From Lacticaseibacillus parakribbianus (GTDB lineage Bacteria > Bacillota > Bacilli > Lactobacillales > Lactobacillaceae), in assembly GCF_025490915.1 (NCBI RefSeq), contig NZ_JANQBA010000002.1, positions 248,001-312,000 of the forward strand: a stretch of 64,000 nucleotides of DNA, in the 5' to 3' direction. The first letter of the stretch is position 1. The number at the start of each line of letters is the position of its first letter. The notes beneath the pieces are model-generated. The model was given only the letters and a program-made list of their open reading frames with translations, ran no database searches and was not told where the DNA came from. Made by a program: the position numbers and the translations under genes. Positions 49,342 through 60,921 of the stretch are shown here, piece by piece.

Positions 49342-50280
49342 TTAATCTTCTTTGCGCAGACCCAGGCCCAAGTCGGATAACTTGTTCTTCACTTCTTCAA
49401 GTGATTTGCGGCCGAGGTTGCGCACCTTCATCATATCGGCTTCTGTTTTGTTGGTCAGTTCCTGAACCGTGTTGATGCCAGCACGCTTCAGGCAGTTGTA
49501 GGAGCGAACAGACAAGTCGAGCTCTTCGATGGTCATCTCGAGCATCTTTTCCTTGTGAGTCTCTTCCTTTTCAACCATGATTTCGGCGTTCTTGGCTTCA
49601 TCGGTCAAGTTGACGAAGATGTCGAGATGTTCGGTCAAAATCTTCGCGGCCAGGCTGATGGCCTCGCGCGGAGAGATCGAACCATTAGTCCAAACATCCA
49701 AAGTCAGCTTGTCGAAGTCGTTACGCCGCCCAACACGAGCACTTTCAACTTGGTAGTTGACCCGACTGATGGGGGTGAAAATGGAGTCGACAGGCAGTAC
49801 CCCGATCGGCATGTCGTCGCTCTTGTTTTGGTCCGCCGGCACGTAGCCGCGACCAGTGCGAACCGTCATCCGAACGTGGAAGCGGCCGCCCTCAGCAACG
49901 GTACAGATGTACTGCTCAGGGTTAAGCACTTCGACGTCACTATCGGTCACGATGTCGGCAGCCGTCACCGTTGCCGGGCCGGCCACGTCGATCTCGACGG
50001 TTTTGTCATCATCCGCGGTCATCTTCAAAGCGAGCTTCTTGATGTTGAGGATGATCTGGGTGACGTCTTCCAACACGCCGTCAATCGTGGAGAACTCGTG
50101 GAGCACACCGTCGATTTGGATGTTGGAGACCGCAGCACCAGGCAAAGAGGATAACAGGATGCGACGCAGCGAGTTACCTAACGTGGTCCCGTAGCCGCGT
50201 TCGAGCGGCTCGACCACGAACTTGCCGTAGTTGGTGCTTTCGTCAACTTTGGTGATGTTCGGCTTTTCAAATTCGATCAT
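49342..50280 (-). CDS. rpoA: RNA polymerase alpha subunit
   Basis: A 312-residue protein. The N-terminal domain (about 1-230) dimerises and nucleates polymerase assembly ([19 protein letters not shown]); the C-terminal domain (about 245-312) contacts UP elements and activators ([19 protein letters not shown], then [13 protein letters not shown]). It lies between rpsK and rplQ as is normal. No unusual residue noted. Confidence 0.99.
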   Translation of the reverse strand: MIEFEKPNITKVDESTNYGKFVVEPLERGYGTTLGNSLRRILLSSLPGAAVSNIQIDGVLHEFSTIDGVLEDVTQIILNIKKLALKMTADDDKTVEIDVAGPATVTAADIVTDSDVEVLNPEQYICTVAEGGRFHVRMTVRTGRGYVPADQNKSDDMPIGVLPVDSIFTPISRVNYQVESARVGRRNDFDKLTLDVWTNGSISPREAISLAAKILTEHLDIFVNLTDEAKNAEIMVEKEETHKEKMLEMTIEELDLSVRSYNCLKRAGINTVQELTNKTEADMMKVRNLGRKSLEEVKNKLSDLGLGLRKED

Positions 50281-50346
50281 CTAGTCTGTACCCCTTTCAA
50301 AACGAGAAGTGAACATTGTCAACCAAGACGAGTCGTCTGGTCACAA

Positions 50347-50736
50347 TTACACACGACGACGCTTTGGAGGACGGGAACCGTTGTGCGGAACCGGTGTAAC
50401 ATCGCGGATCGCGGTCACTTCAAGTCCAGTTGCCTGGAGGGAGCGAATCGCGGCTTCACGACCAGAGCCAGGGCCCTTGACGGTGACTTCAACAGACTTC
50501 ATGCCGTGTTCCATGGATTCCTTCGCTGCGGCTTCCGCGGCCATCTGAGCGGCGAAAGGCGTGGACTTACGGGAACCCTTGAAGCCAAGGCTACCAGCTG
50601 AGGACCAAGCGATCGCGTTGCCGCGAGGGTCGGTGATCATAACGATCGTGTTGTTGAACGTGGAGTGAATGTGAGCCACACCGGACTCGATGTTCTTCTT
50701 CACCCGGCGCTTACGAGTTGTTTTGCGTGCTGCCAT
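50347..50736 (-). CDS. rpsK: 30S ribosomal protein S11
   Basis: A 129-residue small-subunit platform protein. [19 protein letters not shown] and the C-terminal [17 protein letters not shown] are conserved. It begins 21 bp after the rpsM stop and precedes rpoA by 66 bp, with a GGAGG site before the start. Confidence 0.99.
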   Translation of the reverse strand: MAARKTTRKRRVKKNIESGVAHIHSTFNNTIVMITDPRGNAIAWSSAGSLGFKGSRKSTPFAAQMAAEAAAKESMEHGMKSVEVTVKGPGSGREAAIRSLQATGLEVTAIRDVTPVPHNGSRPPKRRRV

Positions 50737-50757
50737 CGAATATTACCTCCTTCTTAA

Positions 50758-51123
50758 TTATTTCTTCTTGCCGGCAATGGTAACTTTCTTACCCTTGCGC
50801 GTCCGTGCGTTGTTCTTGGTGTTTTGACCGCGAACAGGCAGACCACGGCGGTGACGGATCCCACGATAGGAACCGATTTCCTGAAGCCGCTTGATGTTCA
50901 GGCTGACTTCGCGACGGAGATCGCCTTCAACCTTGATGTTGTCAACGGCTGCGCGGATCTTGTCTTCTTGATCTGGGGTCAGGTCTTCTTGGCGGACGTT
51001 TTCAGGAACGCCTGCTTCCTTGAGGATCTTCTGAGCGGTGGTCTTGCCGATCCCAAAAATGTAGGTCAGGGCAATAACGATTTGCTTACCACGTGGTAAG
51101 TCGACACCAGCGATACGAACCAT
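50758..51123 (-). CDS. rpsM: 30S ribosomal protein S13
   Basis: A 121-residue small-subunit head protein that contacts the P-site tRNA and bridges to the large subunit. [20 protein letters not shown] opens the protein and [20 protein letters not shown] marks the C-terminal tail. It lies between rpmJ and rpsK. Confidence 0.99.
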   Translation of the reverse strand: MVRIAGVDLPRGKQIVIALTYIFGIGKTTAQKILKEAGVPENVRQEDLTPDQEDKIRAAVDNIKVEGDLRREVSLNIKRLQEIGSYRGIRHRRGLPVRGQNTKNNARTRKGKKVTIAGKKK

Positions 51124-51155
51124 ACGATGGACACCTCCTATTTGTGTTTTAGGTT

Positions 51156-51272
51156 TTAGCCTTGGCGTTGCTTATGCTTTGGGTTAGCAGGGCAAATGAT
51201 CATGACACGGCCTTTGCGGCGGATCACTTTGCAGTGCTCGCACATCTTTTTAACAGATGGACGTACTTTCAT
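51156..51272 (-). CDS. rpmJ: 50S ribosomal protein L36
   Basis: A 38-residue protein reading [20 protein letters not shown] then a [12 protein letters not shown] tail. The zinc ligands C-x2-C, Cys and His are all present, so this is the zinc-binding (C+) form. It starts at 51272 and lies between infA and rpmJ's usual partner rpsM. Confidence 0.98.
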   Translation of the reverse strand: MKVRPSVKKMCEHCKVIRRKGRVMIICPANPKHKQRQG

Positions 51273-51358
51273 GATTAAGCCTCCTCTGGGTGGGCCATAA
51301 TGCGGCCCCGGTTAAGTGGATATCTTGTCAGGCACGTGGCAAGGGCTGCAGCGCAACC

Positions 51359-51577
51359 CTACTTGAAGCGGTACGTGATCCGGCCCTTGGTCAGATCGTA
51401 CGGCGACAGCTCCACGGTCACCCGGTCGCCAGGCAGGATGCGGATGTAGTGCATCCGAATCTTCCCGGAGACATGGGCCAGGATGGTCGCCCCGTTTTCA
51501 AGCTCGACTTGGAACATCGCGTTCGGTAAAGTATCGACCACGGTGCCTTGAATCTCGATTACATCGTCTTTTGCCAC
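51359..51577 (-). CDS. infA: Translation initiation factor IF-1
   Basis: A 72-residue OB-fold factor that binds the ribosomal A site during initiation. [20 protein letters not shown] and [19 protein letters not shown] are diagnostic. It sits between adk and rpmJ, with an AGGAGG site before the start. Confidence 0.99.
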   Translation of the reverse strand: MAKDDVIEIQGTVVDTLPNAMFQVELENGATILAHVSGKIRMHYIRILPGDRVTVELSPYDLTKGRITYRFK

Positions 51578-51714
51578 TAAGAATTTCCTCCTAAATGTCT
51601 GGTTCTACGCGCGAAAAGGGTGAGGCCACTGGCACTCACCGCACATACCGCGATATTGTACCATAAAAAATGAATTTTGAAAACAGTCAGGGGTATTTGC
51701 AAAAGACGCGTGAT

Positions 51715-52371
51715 CTACTTGGCGATCGCCTTCAAGATCTTCTCGATCTCTGCAAAGACCAGGTCAATGTCTTGGTCCCCATTGACTTCAAACAAGAGGT
51801 TGCGGGACTTGTAGAAGTCCAGCAGCGGGGTGTTCATCTCAATGTTGACCTTGAGGCGGTTCTTCACCGTTTCGGGCTTGTCGTCGTCGCGCTGGAAGAA
51901 CTCGTGGCCGCCGCAGCGATCGCACGTGCCGGCCACCTTGGTTGGGTGGTACAGCTTGTGGTAGGTCGCCCCGCAGGTCTTGCAGATGAACCGGCCGGAA
52001 AGGCGATCCACCAAGACCTCGGGTTCAACGGCGATGTTGATCACGGCCTCGACCGGCTTGGCCAGGTCGGCCGTGATCTGCTCGAGCGCTTCCGCCTGCG
52101 CAATGGTGCGTGGGAAGCCGTCCAGCATGTAACCGGCGTCGGTGTCGGACTCGCCTAAGCGTTCCTTCACGATGGCCTCGGTCACCTCATCCGGGACCAA
52201 AGACCCGGAATCCATGTAAGACTTGGCTTTGAGTCCCAGCGCCGTGCCGGCCGCCATGGCCGCACGGAACATGTCCCCTGTACTGATGTGGGCAATGGGG
52301 TACTCGGCCTCGATTTTCTCGGCCTGGGTCCCCTTACCTGCACCGGGAAGTCCCATTAAAATGAGATTCAC
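51715..52371 (-). CDS. adk: Adenylate kinase
   Basis: A 218-residue enzyme making 2 ADP from ATP and AMP. The P-loop is [10 protein letters not shown] (residues 7-16) and the AMP-site segment [11 protein letters not shown]. The long LID has four Cys ([15 protein letters not shown]) that bind structural zinc, as in Gram-positive enzymes. It follows secY by 22 bp within the spc operon. Confidence 0.99.
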   Translation of the reverse strand: MNLILMGLPGAGKGTQAEKIEAEYPIAHISTGDMFRAAMAAGTALGLKAKSYMDSGSLVPDEVTEAIVKERLGESDTDAGYMLDGFPRTIAQAEALEQITADLAKPVEAVINIAVEPEVLVDRLSGRFICKTCGATYHKLYHPTKVAGTCDRCGGHEFFQRDDDKPETVKNRLKVNIEMNTPLLDFYKSRNLLFEVNGDQDIDLVFAEIEKILKAIAK

Positions 52372-52393
52372 GTTGCATCCTCCTCGAAATTGA

Positions 52394-53707
52394 CTAGTCT
52401 GTGATGAGATCGTCTCGAATGAAGCCGACGTACTCGCGCTTCATCAAGAGTCCGTCCAGCTGGCGAACCAGCTCAACGGCGGTCATGACCACGATCAGGA
52501 GGCTCGTGCCGCCCAGCCCGATGGACTGTGGCAGGCCCCAGATGTTCGCGGCCAGCTGTGGCATCAGGGCCACAACGCCCAGGAACAGTGCCCCGACGGT
52601 GGATAACCGCATCAAGACGCCGGACATGTACTTCTCGGTCTCCTTACCGGGCCAAACACCTGGGATGTAACTCCCCTGCTTGGTGAGGTTTTCGGCGACC
52701 TTCTCCGGGTTGACCTGGACGAAGGCGTAAAAGAAGGTGAAGACGACGATCAACAGGGTGTAGATCGCGGTCCCGGCCGGCTTTTGCATGTTGAAGATGT
52801 TGGTCATCACTTGGTACCAACCATCGCCGGCATGCTTGGCCTGAAAGGCCATCAGAATGGTCTGCGGGGTCACGATGAACGAGCTGGCGAAGATGACCGG
52901 AATCACCCCAGCCACGTTGACCTTCAGCGGCAGGTAGGAATTGCTCCCCGCTGCCGTGACGCGCCGCGTGTACTGGATTGGAATCTTCCGGTTGGCTTGC
53001 TGCACCCAGGTGACGAAGGTCACGACGGCGATCAGCAAAACCGCCAGCGCGATCAGGAACAACGCGCCCTTCCAACGGTCGCTCGGATCGTTGTTGACGA
53101 TGTTGTCCGTGAAGAGCTGCTGGAAACCGCTTGGGAGACGTGCGATGATCCCGGCAAAGATGATCATCGACACGCCGTTGCCGATCCCCTTATCGGTGAT
53201 CTGCTCACCCATCCAAGTCAAAAGCATCGTGCCGCCGGTCAGGATAATCCCGATGACGACATAGGTCTCGATGCTCGGGTTCTTCACCAGGCCGTATACG
53301 GACAGGGTTTGGAACCCGGCCGTGATCCCAATTGCCTGGAAGAACCCAAGGCCGATGGTCAGGTAACGGGTGACCTGGTTCAGCTTGCGCCGACCGACCT
53401 CCCCTTGCTTGCTCCATTCGACGAACTTGGGCACGATGTCCATCTGCAACAGCTGGACCACGATCTGCGCCGTGATGTATGGTGAAACCCCCATGGAGAA
53501 AATCGAGTAGTTCGAAAGGCCGCCACCACTGACAGTGTCAAGTAACGGGATCAAGCCACTCTCACTGATTTTGGTCAACGCCGAAGCATCGACGCCAGGA
53601 ACCGAGATCTGAGATCCTAACCGGTAAACCAGCAAAACGCCTAAGGTGAAGAGGATCTTGTTGCGGATCTCCTTGACTTTGAGCGCGTTAATGAGGGTCT
53701 TCAGCAT
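52394..53707 (-). CDS. secY: Protein translocase subunit SecY
   Basis: A 437-residue channel-forming membrane protein with ten membrane helices. [18 protein letters not shown] near the first helix, the [20 protein letters not shown] plug/helix-2 region and the C-terminal loop are typical. The start overlaps the rplO stop by one base (coordinates meet at 53707). It exports the many signal-peptide proteins seen elsewhere in the window. Confidence 0.99.
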   Translation of the reverse strand: MLKTLINALKVKEIRNKILFTLGVLLVYRLGSQISVPGVDASALTKISESGLIPLLDTVSGGGLSNYSIFSMGVSPYITAQIVVQLLQMDIVPKFVEWSKQGEVGRRKLNQVTRYLTIGLGFFQAIGITAGFQTLSVYGLVKNPSIETYVVIGIILTGGTMLLTWMGEQITDKGIGNGVSMIIFAGIIARLPSGFQQLFTDNIVNNDPSDRWKGALFLIALAVLLIAVVTFVTWVQQANRKIPIQYTRRVTAAGSNSYLPLKVNVAGVIPVIFASSFIVTPQTILMAFQAKHAGDGWYQVMTNIFNMQKPAGTAIYTLLIVVFTFFYAFVQVNPEKVAENLTKQGSYIPGVWPGKETEKYMSGVLMRLSTVGALFLGVVALMPQLAANIWGLPQSIGLGGTSLLIVVMTAVELVRQLDGLLMKREYVGFIRDDLITD

Positions 53708-54147
53708 TAGATCACCTCGATCGAACCGCCTGCGGCATTCACCGCTTCAACTGCAGCTTCGGACGCCTTGTTGACCTTGATGGTCAGCTTCTTGTCGAGT
53801 TGACCGTCAGCCAGCAACTTGATGCCGTCCTTCGCGTCCTTGACCAGGCCGCTTTCGATCAGCAATGCTGGGTTGACTTCGGTCCCGTCTTCGAACTTGT
53901 TGAGATCCTTCAAGTTGATCACAGCAAAGTCCTTCCGGTTGATGTTCTTGAAACCGCGTTTTGGCATGCGGCGGAACAGTGGCATCTGGCCACCTTCGAA
54001 CCCAAGACGGGTCTTGCCGCCCTGACGTGCCAGTTGGCCTTTTTGACCCTTACCGGCGGTCTTACCCTGACCGCTGGAAGTACCGCGGCCGAGGCGCTTG
54101 CCGTGTTGGCGTGAGCCTTCGCTTGGCTTTAATTCATGCAACTTCAT
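53707..54147 (-). CDS. rplO: 50S ribosomal protein L15
   Basis: A 146-residue large-subunit assembly protein. [20 protein letters not shown] and [17 protein letters not shown] are conserved. It directly precedes secY, with overlapping ends, and follows rpmD by 31 bp. Length is normal. Confidence 0.99.
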   Translation of the reverse strand: MKLHELKPSEGSRQHGKRLGRGTSSGQGKTAGKGQKGQLARQGGKTRLGFEGGQMPLFRRMPKRGFKNINRKDFAVINLKDLNKFEDGTEVNPALLIESGLVKDAKDGIKLLADGQLDKKLTIKVNKASEAAVEAVNAAGGSIEVI

Positions 54148-54178
54148 ACTCTAGGACACCTCCGTTTCGTGTGTAGTT

Positions 54179-54364
54179 TTAGTCCTTGATCTCTTCAACG
54201 GAAACCAAGTGGGAAATCTGGAAAATCGCACCGCGGGTGGCTGCGTTGTCGGGCTTAACAACAGAGCTGTTAACCCGACCAAGACCGAGTTCCTTCACAA
54301 TCGTGCGTTGCTTAGGCAACCGGTGAGCAGCACTCTTGGTCAACGTGATTTTTAATTGAGCCAT
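54179..54364 (-). CDS. rpmD: 50S ribosomal protein L30
   Basis: A 61-residue protein. [20 protein letters not shown] and the [15 protein letters not shown] segment identify it. It lies 11 bp after rpsE and before rplO, the conserved spc-operon order. Confidence 0.98.
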   Translation of the reverse strand: MAQLKITLTKSAAHRLPKQRTIVKELGLGRVNSSVVKPDNAATRGAIFQISHLVSVEEIKD

Positions 54365-54375
54365 TATGTGCCCTC

Positions 54376-54879
54376 CTAGTCTTGTAAGTGAGAAACGGAC
54401 ACGCCGCGAAGATCTGCGGTTTCTTCAATCGTCTTGAGCTGCTTGAGCCCTTCAACGGTTGCGCGGATCATGTTGATCGGCGTGTTGCGGCCGAGGGACT
54501 TGCTGGTAACGTCAGAGATACCGGCGAGTTCCATGACGGCACGGACAGCGCCCCCAGCAGCGACCCCGGACCCTTCAACGGCAGGCTTCAGCAGTACTTC
54601 GCCGGCGCCGAAGTGACCGATCACTTCATGCGGAATCGTCGTGCCGACGACCGGCACTTCGATCAGGTTCTTCTTGGCGTCTTCAACGGCTTTGCGGATC
54701 GCTTCAGGCACTTCCTGCGCCTTACCGGTACCGAAGCCGACGTGGCCGTGCTTGTCGCCGACGACCGCGATGGTTGCAAAACGCAGCCGACGACCACCTT
54801 TGACAACTTTGGTGACGCGGTTGATCGCAATGACGCGGTCTTCCAAGTCGAGTTGGTTTGGATCGATGTATGATGCCAT
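54376..54879 (-). CDS. rpsE: 30S ribosomal protein S5
   Basis: A 167-residue small-subunit protein important for decoding accuracy. The N-terminal double-stranded RNA-binding-like domain contains [20 protein letters not shown], the spectinomycin-contact loop region; [20 protein letters not shown] lies in the C-terminal half. No residue change typical of resistance was assessed. Confidence 0.99.
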   Translation of the reverse strand: MASYIDPNQLDLEDRVIAINRVTKVVKGGRRLRFATIAVVGDKHGHVGFGTGKAQEVPEAIRKAVEDAKKNLIEVPVVGTTIPHEVIGHFGAGEVLLKPAVEGSGVAAGGAVRAVMELAGISDVTSKSLGRNTPINMIRATVEGLKQLKTIEETADLRGVSVSHLQD

Positions 54880-54900
54880 GTGTTGGTTATCCTCCTTTGA

Positions 54901-55260
54901 TTAGAATTCGAGGCCGTTTTCACGCGCAGCTTCAGCTAAAGCCTGCACGCGACCATGATAGAGGTAACCACCACGGTCAAAGACCACATCTTTGTGACCG
55001 GCGGCAATGGCCCGCTTGGCGATCAGTTCACCAACGGCGGTTGCCTGGGCGGTCTTGTTGTCGGTTGCGGCAATTTCTTTATCAAGAGTGGAGGCACTTG
55101 CTAGCGTCACACCCGCTACGTCATCAATTAATTGCGCGTAGATGTTCTTGTTAGAACGGAAAACGTTCAAGCGTGGGCGCTCGCTCGTACCAGAAATCTT
55201 ACCCCGGACACGCGCGTGACGCCGCTGCCGAGTTTTGTTTTTATCTGGCTTAGAAATCAC
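54901..55260 (-). CDS. rplR: 50S ribosomal protein L18
   Basis: A 119-residue 5S rRNA-binding protein. [20 protein letters not shown] and [20 protein letters not shown] are conserved. A GTG at 55260 is chosen as start because AGAGGTG lies six bases upstream and gives the usual [10 protein letters not shown]-terminus; a GTG at 55269 would overlap the ribosome-binding site. Confidence 0.97.
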   Translation of the reverse strand: MISKPDKNKTRQRRHARVRGKISGTSERPRLNVFRSNKNIYAQLIDDVAGVTLASASTLDKEIAATDNKTAQATAVGELIAKRAIAAGHKDVVFDRGGYLYHGRVQALAEAARENGLEF

Positions 55261-55291
55261 AATGTTCACCTCTTGTTTAGTTTGCTAACGA

Positions 55292-55822
55292 CTACTTACC
55301 GGTCTTACCTTCCTGACGACGGACGTATTCGTCAACGTAACGAATACCCTTGCCCTTGTAAGGTTCTGGGGAACGAACGGCGCGGATTTCGGCTGCGAAC
55401 TGACCCACAACCTGCTTGGAAATCCCGGACACGTTGATTTCGGTGTTGCTTGGCACATCGAATTCAACGCCGGCAGGGGCTTCCATCTCGACCGGGTGGG
55501 AGTAACCGACGGCCAGGACCAGCTTAGCACCTTGCTTTTGGGCACGGTAGCCGACCCCGACGAGCTTCAGCTTCTTGACGAAGCCTTCGGTCACGCCGAC
55601 GATCATGTTGTTCAGGTTCGCACGCATCGTGCCGTGCATCGCCTTCCAGGAATCATCCGGGCGCGTGAAAGTAATTTCTGCGCCTTCCTGGTGCATTTCG
55701 ATTTCAGGCGCAAAGTGGCGAGTCAATTCGCCCTTAGGACCCTTAACGGTGATGTTCTCGCCGTCGGCAGTGATGGTGACACCAGCTGGGACGGTGATTG
55801 CTTTATTACCAATACGACTCAC
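55292..55822 (-). CDS. rplF: 50S ribosomal protein L6
   Basis: A 176-residue protein of two similar domains near the factor-binding site. [17 protein letters not shown] opens it and [20 protein letters not shown] closes it. It lies between rpsH and rplR with 30-bp gaps and an AGGAGG site. Confidence 0.99.
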   Translation of the reverse strand: MSRIGNKAITVPAGVTITADGENITVKGPKGELTRHFAPEIEMHQEGAEITFTRPDDSWKAMHGTMRANLNNMIVGVTEGFVKKLKLVGVGYRAQKQGAKLVLAVGYSHPVEMEAPAGVEFDVPSNTEINVSGISKQVVGQFAAEIRAVRSPEPYKGKGIRYVDEYVRRQEGKTGK

Positions 55823-55852
55823 TTGTAGGCACCTCCTTTTGAATTGTTTGTC

Positions 55853-56251
55853 TTACCAGACGTACGCGAGCACTTCGCCGCCAACGTTCTTCGCGCGGGC
55901 TTCTTTGTCAGTGATGACGCCTTCTGGAGTGGAAAGGATCGCGATGCCCAGGCCGTTCAATACCTTCGGCACTTCGTTTGCCTTCACGTATGAACGCAGA
56001 CCAGGCTTGGAGATCCGCTTCAAGCCGGAGATGACGCGTTCGTTGTTCTTCCCGTACTTCAGGAAGAGGCGGATCACGCCTTGCTTGTCGTCTTCGATGA
56101 CTTCGTAATCACGAATGAAGCCTTCGGACTTAAGGATCTCGGAAATGTTGATTTTCATCTTAGATGCAGGTACGACCAGGGATTCGTGACGAACCATGTT
56201 GGCGTTACGGATCCGGGTCAAGTAATCTGCGATTGGATCGGTCAAGACCAT
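55853..56251 (-). CDS. rpsH: 30S ribosomal protein S8
   Basis: A 132-residue central-domain 16S rRNA-binding protein, the likely translational regulator of the spc operon by analogy with E. coli. [19 protein letters not shown] and the C-terminal [20 protein letters not shown] are diagnostic. Confidence 0.99.
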   Translation of the reverse strand: MVLTDPIADYLTRIRNANMVRHESLVVPASKMKINISEILKSEGFIRDYEVIEDDKQGVIRLFLKYGKNNERVISGLKRISKPGLRSYVKANEVPKVLNGLGIAILSTPEGVITDKEARAKNVGGEVLAYVW

Positions 56252-56280
56252 TGATTTAACCTCCTTTGACTTGTGGTTGT

Positions 56281-56466
56281 TTACCAGCTAGCTTTGCGCA
56301 TACCTGGGATTTGACCGGCATGTGCTAATTCACGAAGGCAAATCCGGCAGAGTTTGAATTTACGGTAGACGGAATGCGGACGGCCACAACGTTGGCAGCG
56401 TGTGTATTCTTGCACTGCGAACTTTGCAGGCCGATTGTTCTTCACGATCATTGACTTCTTAGCCAA
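56281..56466 (-). CDS. rpsN: 30S ribosomal protein S14, zinc-binding type
   Basis: A 61-residue S14 of the short type (often called rpsZ). Two Cys pairs, CQRCGRPH and CRICL, bind zinc. The ordinary place of S14 between rplE and rpsH is kept. The C-terminal IPGMRKASW is typical. Confidence 0.98.
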   Translation of the reverse strand: MAKKSMIVKNNRPAKFAVQEYTRCQRCGRPHSVYRKFKLCRICLRELAHAGQIPGMRKASW

Positions 56467-56478
56467 GTGTGTCCCTCC

Positions 56479-57021
56479 TTATTTGGCGAATGGCATCCCA
56501 AGCTTGGAAAGCAGCTCGAGTGCTTCTTCATCGGTGTTAGCAGTCGTGACGATGACAACGTCAAGACCCCGAACGTGGTTAACCTTGTCGTAATCCACTT
56601 CAGGGAAGATCAGTTGTTCCTTAACCCCAAGCGTGTAGTTCCCACGCCCGTCGAAGGACTTCGCGGAGATACCGTGGAAGTCACGAACTCGAGGCAAGGA
56701 AACGTTGATCAGCTTGTCAAGGAAGTCGTACATGCGTTCACCGCGCAGGGTAACCTTGGCACCGATAGCCATGCCTTCACGCAGGCGGAAGTTCGCGATG
56801 GACTTCTTGGCCTTGGTGATCAAAGGCTGCTGACCGGAGATGAGCTTCAGCTCGGCAACGGCTTCGTCAAGGTTCTTGGCGTTTTGGGTCGCGTCGCCGA
56901 CACCCATGTTCAGGACGATTTTTTCGACCTTAGGGGTCTGCATCGTGCTCTTGTAGCTGAATTTCTCAACCAGAGCAGGCGCGATCTCAGTGTTGTAGCG
57001 TTCTTGTAAACGGTTGGTCAT
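56479..57021 (-). CDS. rplE: 50S ribosomal protein L5
   Basis: A 180-residue 5S rRNA-binding protein. [20 protein letters not shown] and [20 protein letters not shown] are conserved. It lies between rplX and rpsN, separated by 12-25 bp, with a GGAGG site. Confidence 0.99.
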   Translation of the reverse strand: MTNRLQERYNTEIAPALVEKFSYKSTMQTPKVEKIVLNMGVGDATQNAKNLDEAVAELKLISGQQPLITKAKKSIANFRLREGMAIGAKVTLRGERMYDFLDKLINVSLPRVRDFHGISAKSFDGRGNYTLGVKEQLIFPEVDYDKVNHVRGLDVVIVTTANTDEEALELLSKLGMPFAK

Positions 57022-57045
57022 GCGAGTTTAGTCCTCCTTTCTGAA

Positions 57046-57357
57046 TTACTTTTCGATTGCGGAACCGGACTTCTTGGCGATCCGCACTTTTTTACCATCT
57101 TTAACGGCGGAACCGATGCGCGTTGGCTTATCGGATTCCGGGTCAAGCAGCATCACGTTGGACACGTGAATCGCTGCTTCCTTGTCGATAATGCCGCCCT
57201 GAGGGTTGGCATTGTTTGGCTTTTGGTGCTTCTTGATCATGTTGACGCCTTCGACAATGACCTTGTCTGCGTTGAGCAGAACCTTGGTCACCGTCCCTGT
57301 CTTGCCGGCATCTTTACCGCGCATGACCCGCACTTTGTCACCAGTTTTGATTTTCAT
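57046..57357 (-). CDS. rplX: 50S ribosomal protein L24
   Basis: A 103-residue KOW-domain protein that starts large-subunit assembly. [20 protein letters not shown] is the KOW motif. The ATG at 57357 is preferred to one three codons earlier because AGGAGGTG then has the proper spacing. Confidence 0.97.
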   Translation of the reverse strand: MKIKTGDKVRVMRGKDAGKTGTVTKVLLNADKVIVEGVNMIKKHQKPNNANPQGGIIDKEAAIHVSNVMLLDPESDKPTRIGSAVKDGKKVRIAKKSGSAIEK

Positions 57358-57381
57358 GTTTCGCACCTCCTATTGGTCAGA

Positions 57382-57750
57382 TTACAGAACTTCGGGCGCT
57401 AAGGAAACGATCTTCATGAAATCGCCGTCACGCAGCTCACGTGCGACTGGTCCAAAGATACGAGTCCCCTTTGGGCTCTTGTCGGCGTTGATGATGACAG
57501 CCGCGTTCTCGTCAAACTTGATGTAGGAGCCGTCTGCACGACGCGCACCGGACTTGGTGCGGACGATGACAGCCTTCACAACATCAGCCTTCTTGACAAC
57601 GCCACCTGGTGTAGCTTGTTTTACAGTTGCCACAACGATGTCACCGATGTTACCGGTCTTGCGGTAGGAACCGCCAAGCACTTTGATGACAAGTAATTCG
57701 CGGGCACCGGAGTTGTCCGCCACTTTAAGACGACTTTCTTGTTGAATCAC
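57382..57750 (-). CDS. rplN: 50S ribosomal protein L14
   Basis: A 122-residue subunit-interface protein. [20 protein letters not shown] and the C-terminal [12 protein letters not shown] are diagnostic. It lies between rpsQ and rplX with AGGAGG before the start. Confidence 0.99.
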   Translation of the reverse strand: MIQQESRLKVADNSGARELLVIKVLGGSYRKTGNIGDIVVATVKQATPGGVVKKADVVKAVIVRTKSGARRADGSYIKFDENAAVIINADKSPKGTRIFGPVARELRDGDFMKIVSLAPEVL

Positions 57751-57780
57751 GGGTTGGTCCTCCTTTCGTCTCGATCTCGA

Positions 57781-58044
57781 TTAGATACGAACTGCCTTTT
57801 CGACAACGTTCAATAAACGGAAACGCTTGTTGCGAGACATCGGACGAGTTTCCATGATGCGGACCAAGTCGCCGGTCTTAGCGGTGTTTTCCTCATCGTG
57901 GGCGTAGTACTTCTTTGAGTACTTCACACGCTTGCCGTATACCGGGTGAGTCTTAGTCGTCTTGACTTCGACGGTAATGGTCTTGTCCATTTTGTCCGAA
58001 ACGACGCGGCCTTGATAAACTTTACGAGAATTACGTTCTTCCAA
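57781..58044 (-). CDS. rpsQ: 30S ribosomal protein S17
   Basis: An 87-residue OB-fold protein of the 30S body. [20 protein letters not shown] is the family signature, and [20 protein letters not shown] follows. It is 20 bp after rpmC. Confidence 0.98.
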   Translation of the reverse strand: MEERNSRKVYQGRVVSDKMDKTITVEVKTTKTHPVYGKRVKYSKKYYAHDEENTAKTGDLVRIMETRPMSRNKRFRLLNVVEKAVRI

Positions 58045-58064
58045 GGTGATTGTCTCCTTTCCGA

Positions 58065-58259
58065 TTATTTGTTGAGTTCTTGCTGCCGAAGGACCGTTTT
58101 GATCCGTGCGATGTTGTGACGCACTTGCTTCAAGCGAGCAGTGTTTTCAAGCTGACCAGTTGCTTGTTGGAAGCGCAGGTTGAAAAGTTCTTCTTTGTAC
58201 TGCTTTTCCTTTTCGAGCATCTCAGCAGCGCTTAATGCCGTAATTTCCTTAGCCTTCAT
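58065..58259 (-). CDS. rpmC: 50S ribosomal protein L29
   Basis: A 64-residue two-helix protein near the exit tunnel. [20 protein letters not shown] is typical. The ATG at 58259 overlaps the end of rplP by 11 bp and follows AGGTGAG; a GTG at 58271 would give four extra residues and is less likely. Confidence 0.95.
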   Translation of the reverse strand: MKAKEITALSAAEMLEKEKQYKEELFNLRFQQATGQLENTARLKQVRHNIARIKTVLRQQELNK

Positions 58260-58683
58260 TAGATTGCTCACCTACTTCCTCGCGTTTCACGATCTTGGTG
58301 CGAACCGGGAGTTTGGTCGATGCCAGGCGCAGTGCTTCCTTGGCAACTTCTTCAGGAACTCCAGCAACTTCGAACATGATCTTTTCGCGCTTAACAACTG
58401 CGACCCAGCCGGATGGCGCACCCTTACCATTACCCATGCGGACCCCAACACCCTTACTGGTGTAGGACTTTTGAGGGAAAATGCGGATCCAAACCTTCCC
58501 GCCACGCTTCATGTAACGAGTCATCGCGACACGAGCGGCTTCGATCTGGCGGTTGGAGATCCAGTGGGATTCCAGGGCTTCCAGACCGTATTCACCAAAG
58601 CTGACTTCCTTGCCACCCTTGGCTGCACCGCGCATCTTGCCGCGGAATTCGCGACGGTGCTTAACACGCTTAGGTACTAACAT
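58249..58683 (-). CDS. rplP: 50S ribosomal protein L16
   Basis: A 144-residue protein at the A-site finger and peptidyl transferase region. [20 protein letters not shown] and [18 protein letters not shown] are diagnostic. It begins 3 bp after the rpsC stop and overlaps rpmC. Confidence 0.99.
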   Translation of the reverse strand: MLVPKRVKHRREFRGKMRGAAKGGKEVSFGEYGLEALESHWISNRQIEAARVAMTRYMKRGGKVWIRIFPQKSYTSKGVGVRMGNGKGAPSGWVAVVKREKIMFEVAGVPEEVAKEALRLASTKLPVRTKIVKREEVGEQSNEG

Positions 58684-58686
58684 TGG

Positions 58687-59349
58687 TTATTTCCCTCCTT
58701 TCGCTTGAGGACGGTTAGGCTTATCAGGCAGCACTTCGCCCCGGTAGATCCAGGTCTTGATGCCGATCTGGCCGTACGTCGTCGTCGCTTCTTCCCATGC
58801 GTAGTCGATGTCGGCACGCAGGGTGTGCAAAGGCACGGTGCCTTCGGAGTAGTGCTCACGACGGGCAATATCCGCACCGTTCAAGCGACCAGCAGCCTGG
58901 GTCTTGATGCCCTTGGCGCCGGAACGCATGGTGCGTTGCATCGCCTGCTTCATCGCGCGGCGGAAGGCCACACGCTGTTCAAGCTGAGCGGCGATGCTTT
59001 CGCCAACCAGCTTGGCGTCCAAGTCAGGCTTTTTGATTTCGACGATGTTGATGTGAACCTTGCGGCCGGTCAAGTCGTTGAGCTGCTTGCGCAGACTTTC
59101 AACTTGGGCACCGCCCTTGCCGATCACCATGCCAGGCTTGGCAGTGTGAATGGAAATGTTCACGCGGTTTGCAGCGCGTTCGATTTCGATAGTCGAAACG
59201 GAGGCTTCTGCAAGCTTGTCGTTGATGAATTTACGGATCTTGATGTCTTCGTGAAGGTACTTAGCAAAGTCTTTGTCTGCGTACCACTTGGATTCCCAGT
59301 CACGAATGACGCCAACACGGAAACCGTTTGGATTGATTTTCTGACCCAC
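58687..59349 (-). CDS. rpsC: 30S ribosomal protein S3
   Basis: A 220-residue mRNA-entry-site protein. An N-terminal KH domain ([18 protein letters not shown]) and C-terminal S3 domain ([12 protein letters not shown]) are complete. It lies 13 bp after rplV. Its start follows AGGGATAA-type spacing with a GGAGG site. Confidence 0.99.
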   Translation of the reverse strand: MGQKINPNGFRVGVIRDWESKWYADKDFAKYLHEDIKIRKFINDKLAEASVSTIEIERAANRVNISIHTAKPGMVIGKGGAQVESLRKQLNDLTGRKVHINIVEIKKPDLDAKLVGESIAAQLEQRVAFRRAMKQAMQRTMRSGAKGIKTQAAGRLNGADIARREHYSEGTVPLHTLRADIDYAWEEATTTYGQIGIKTWIYRGEVLPDKPNRPQAKGGK

Positions 59350-59362
59350 GCGTTATCCCTCC

Positions 59363-59716
59363 TTATGCTTCTTTTTCGGCAACAACCACGGTAATGTGGC
59401 TGGTGCGCTTGTTGATCGGTGATGCAGAACCCTTGGCGCGCGGACGGAACCGCTTCAAGGTTGGGCCTTCGTTAACGTAGGCTTCCTTGACGTAAAGGTT
59501 TTGCGCATCTAAGTCAAAGTTATGTTCCGCGTTTGCGATAGCGGACTTGAGAACTTTCTCAACGAGCGGGGAACCCGCACGAGGCGTGAAGTCCAAGATC
59601 GCCAATGCTTCGGCAACGTCGCGGTCACGGATCAGGTCGATCACCAAACGCGCTTTGCGAGCAGCGATCCGAACCGTCTTGGCCGTTGCGGTTGCAGACG
59701 TAATTTGTTCAGCCAT
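59363..59716 (-). CDS. rplV: 50S ribosomal protein L22
   Basis: A 117-residue protein whose loop lines the exit tunnel and affects macrolide sensitivity. [20 protein letters not shown] and the [20 protein letters not shown] loop are conserved with no obvious deletion. Confidence 0.99.
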   Translation of the reverse strand: MAEQITSATATAKTVRIAARKARLVIDLIRDRDVAEALAILDFTPRAGSPLVEKVLKSAIANAEHNFDLDAQNLYVKEAYVNEGPTLKRFRPRAKGSASPINKRTSHITVVVAEKEA

Positions 59717-59730
59717 GAATATGCTCCTTT

Positions 59731-60012
59731 CTAGCGCCCTTTGGTCTTCTTGTCGTCCTTAGCGTGACCACGGAAGGTACGGGTTGGGACGAATTCGCCC
59801 AGCTTGTGACCAACCATGTCTTCGGAAACATAAACTGGGACGTGCTTGCGACCATCGTAAACGGCGATGGTGTAACCGATGAAACTTGGGAAAATGGTAG
59901 AGCGACGAGACCAGGTCTTGATGACGGTCTTCTTGTCGCTGTCCGCCTGTGCTTCGATCTTCTTCATCAGATGAGCGTCGGCGAAAGGTCCTTTTTTAAG
60001 ACTGCGACCCAT
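59731..60012 (-). CDS. rpsS: 30S ribosomal protein S19
   Basis: A 93-residue head protein. [20 protein letters not shown] and [20 protein letters not shown] are diagnostic. It lies between rplB and rplV. Confidence 0.99.
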   Translation of the reverse strand: MGRSLKKGPFADAHLMKKIEAQADSDKKTVIKTWSRRSTIFPSFIGYTIAVYDGRKHVPVYVSEDMVGHKLGEFVPTRTFRGHAKDDKKTKGR

Positions 60013-60051
60013 TGTGTGACCTCCTTTATTCGATGTGATTCAGTAAGTGGC

Positions 60052-60891
60052 TTACTTCGTCTTACGGTGACGAACGATGAACTTCTCGGACTTGGCCTTG
60101 TGATCACGGGTCTTCTTGCCGAGGGTCTTCTTACCCCATGGAGAAAGCGGAGATGGACGGCCGATAGGTGCCTTACCTTCACCACCACCATGCGGGTGAT
60201 CGTTAGGGTTCATAACCGAACCACGGACGGTCGGACGGAAGCCCAACCAGCGCTTGCGGCCGGCCTTACCGATGCTGATCAGTTCGTGCTGTTCGTTGCC
60301 GACAGCGCCGATGGTCGCACGGTTAACAGCCAGAACCATCCGCACTTCACCGGAAGCCAGGCGAACCGTGACGTACTTGCCGTCATCGTTCTTACCCAGC
60401 AGCTGGGCAGAGGCACCGGCGGAACGGGCCAGTTGGCCGCCCTTACCAGGCTTGAGCTCGATGTTGTGAATCGTGGTCCCATCCGGGATGTTCTTCAGCG
60501 GCATTGCGTTGCCGACCTTGATGTCGACCTCTTCGCCGGAAACGATCTTGTCGCCAACGTTCAGGCCCTTAGGTGCCAGAATGTAGGTCTTGACCCCGTC
60601 TTCGTAGTGCAGCAGTGCAATGTTAGCGGTCCGGTTTGGATCGTATTCGATTGCCTTGACCGTTGCAACGACACCGTCTTTTTGACGCTTGAAGTCAATC
60701 GTCCGGTAGAATTGCTTGTGGCCGCCGCCACGGTGACGAACCGTGATGTGACCGTATGAGTTACGGCCAGCCGTGTGGCTCTGGCTTTCAAGCAGTGTCT
60801 TTTCAGGACGCGTCTTGGTGATTTCAGCGAAATCAGAGCCAGACATGTTACGCCGACCGTTGCTGGTAGGTTTGTACTTAATAATACCCAC
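60052..60891 (-). CDS. rplB: 50S ribosomal protein L2
   Basis: A 279-residue protein essential for subunit joining and peptidyl transfer. The C-terminal [18 protein letters not shown] segment, with the key His residues, is intact. It lies 30 bp after rplW. Confidence 0.99.
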   Translation of the reverse strand: MGIIKYKPTSNGRRNMSGSDFAEITKTRPEKTLLESQSHTAGRNSYGHITVRHRGGGHKQFYRTIDFKRQKDGVVATVKAIEYDPNRTANIALLHYEDGVKTYILAPKGLNVGDKIVSGEEVDIKVGNAMPLKNIPDGTTIHNIELKPGKGGQLARSAGASAQLLGKNDDGKYVTVRLASGEVRMVLAVNRATIGAVGNEQHELISIGKAGRKRWLGFRPTVRGSVMNPNDHPHGGGEGKAPIGRPSPLSPWGKKTLGKKTRDHKAKSEKFIVRHRKTK

Positions 60892-60921
60892 GCTTGTTCC
60901 CTCCTATGCTTATTATTTGAA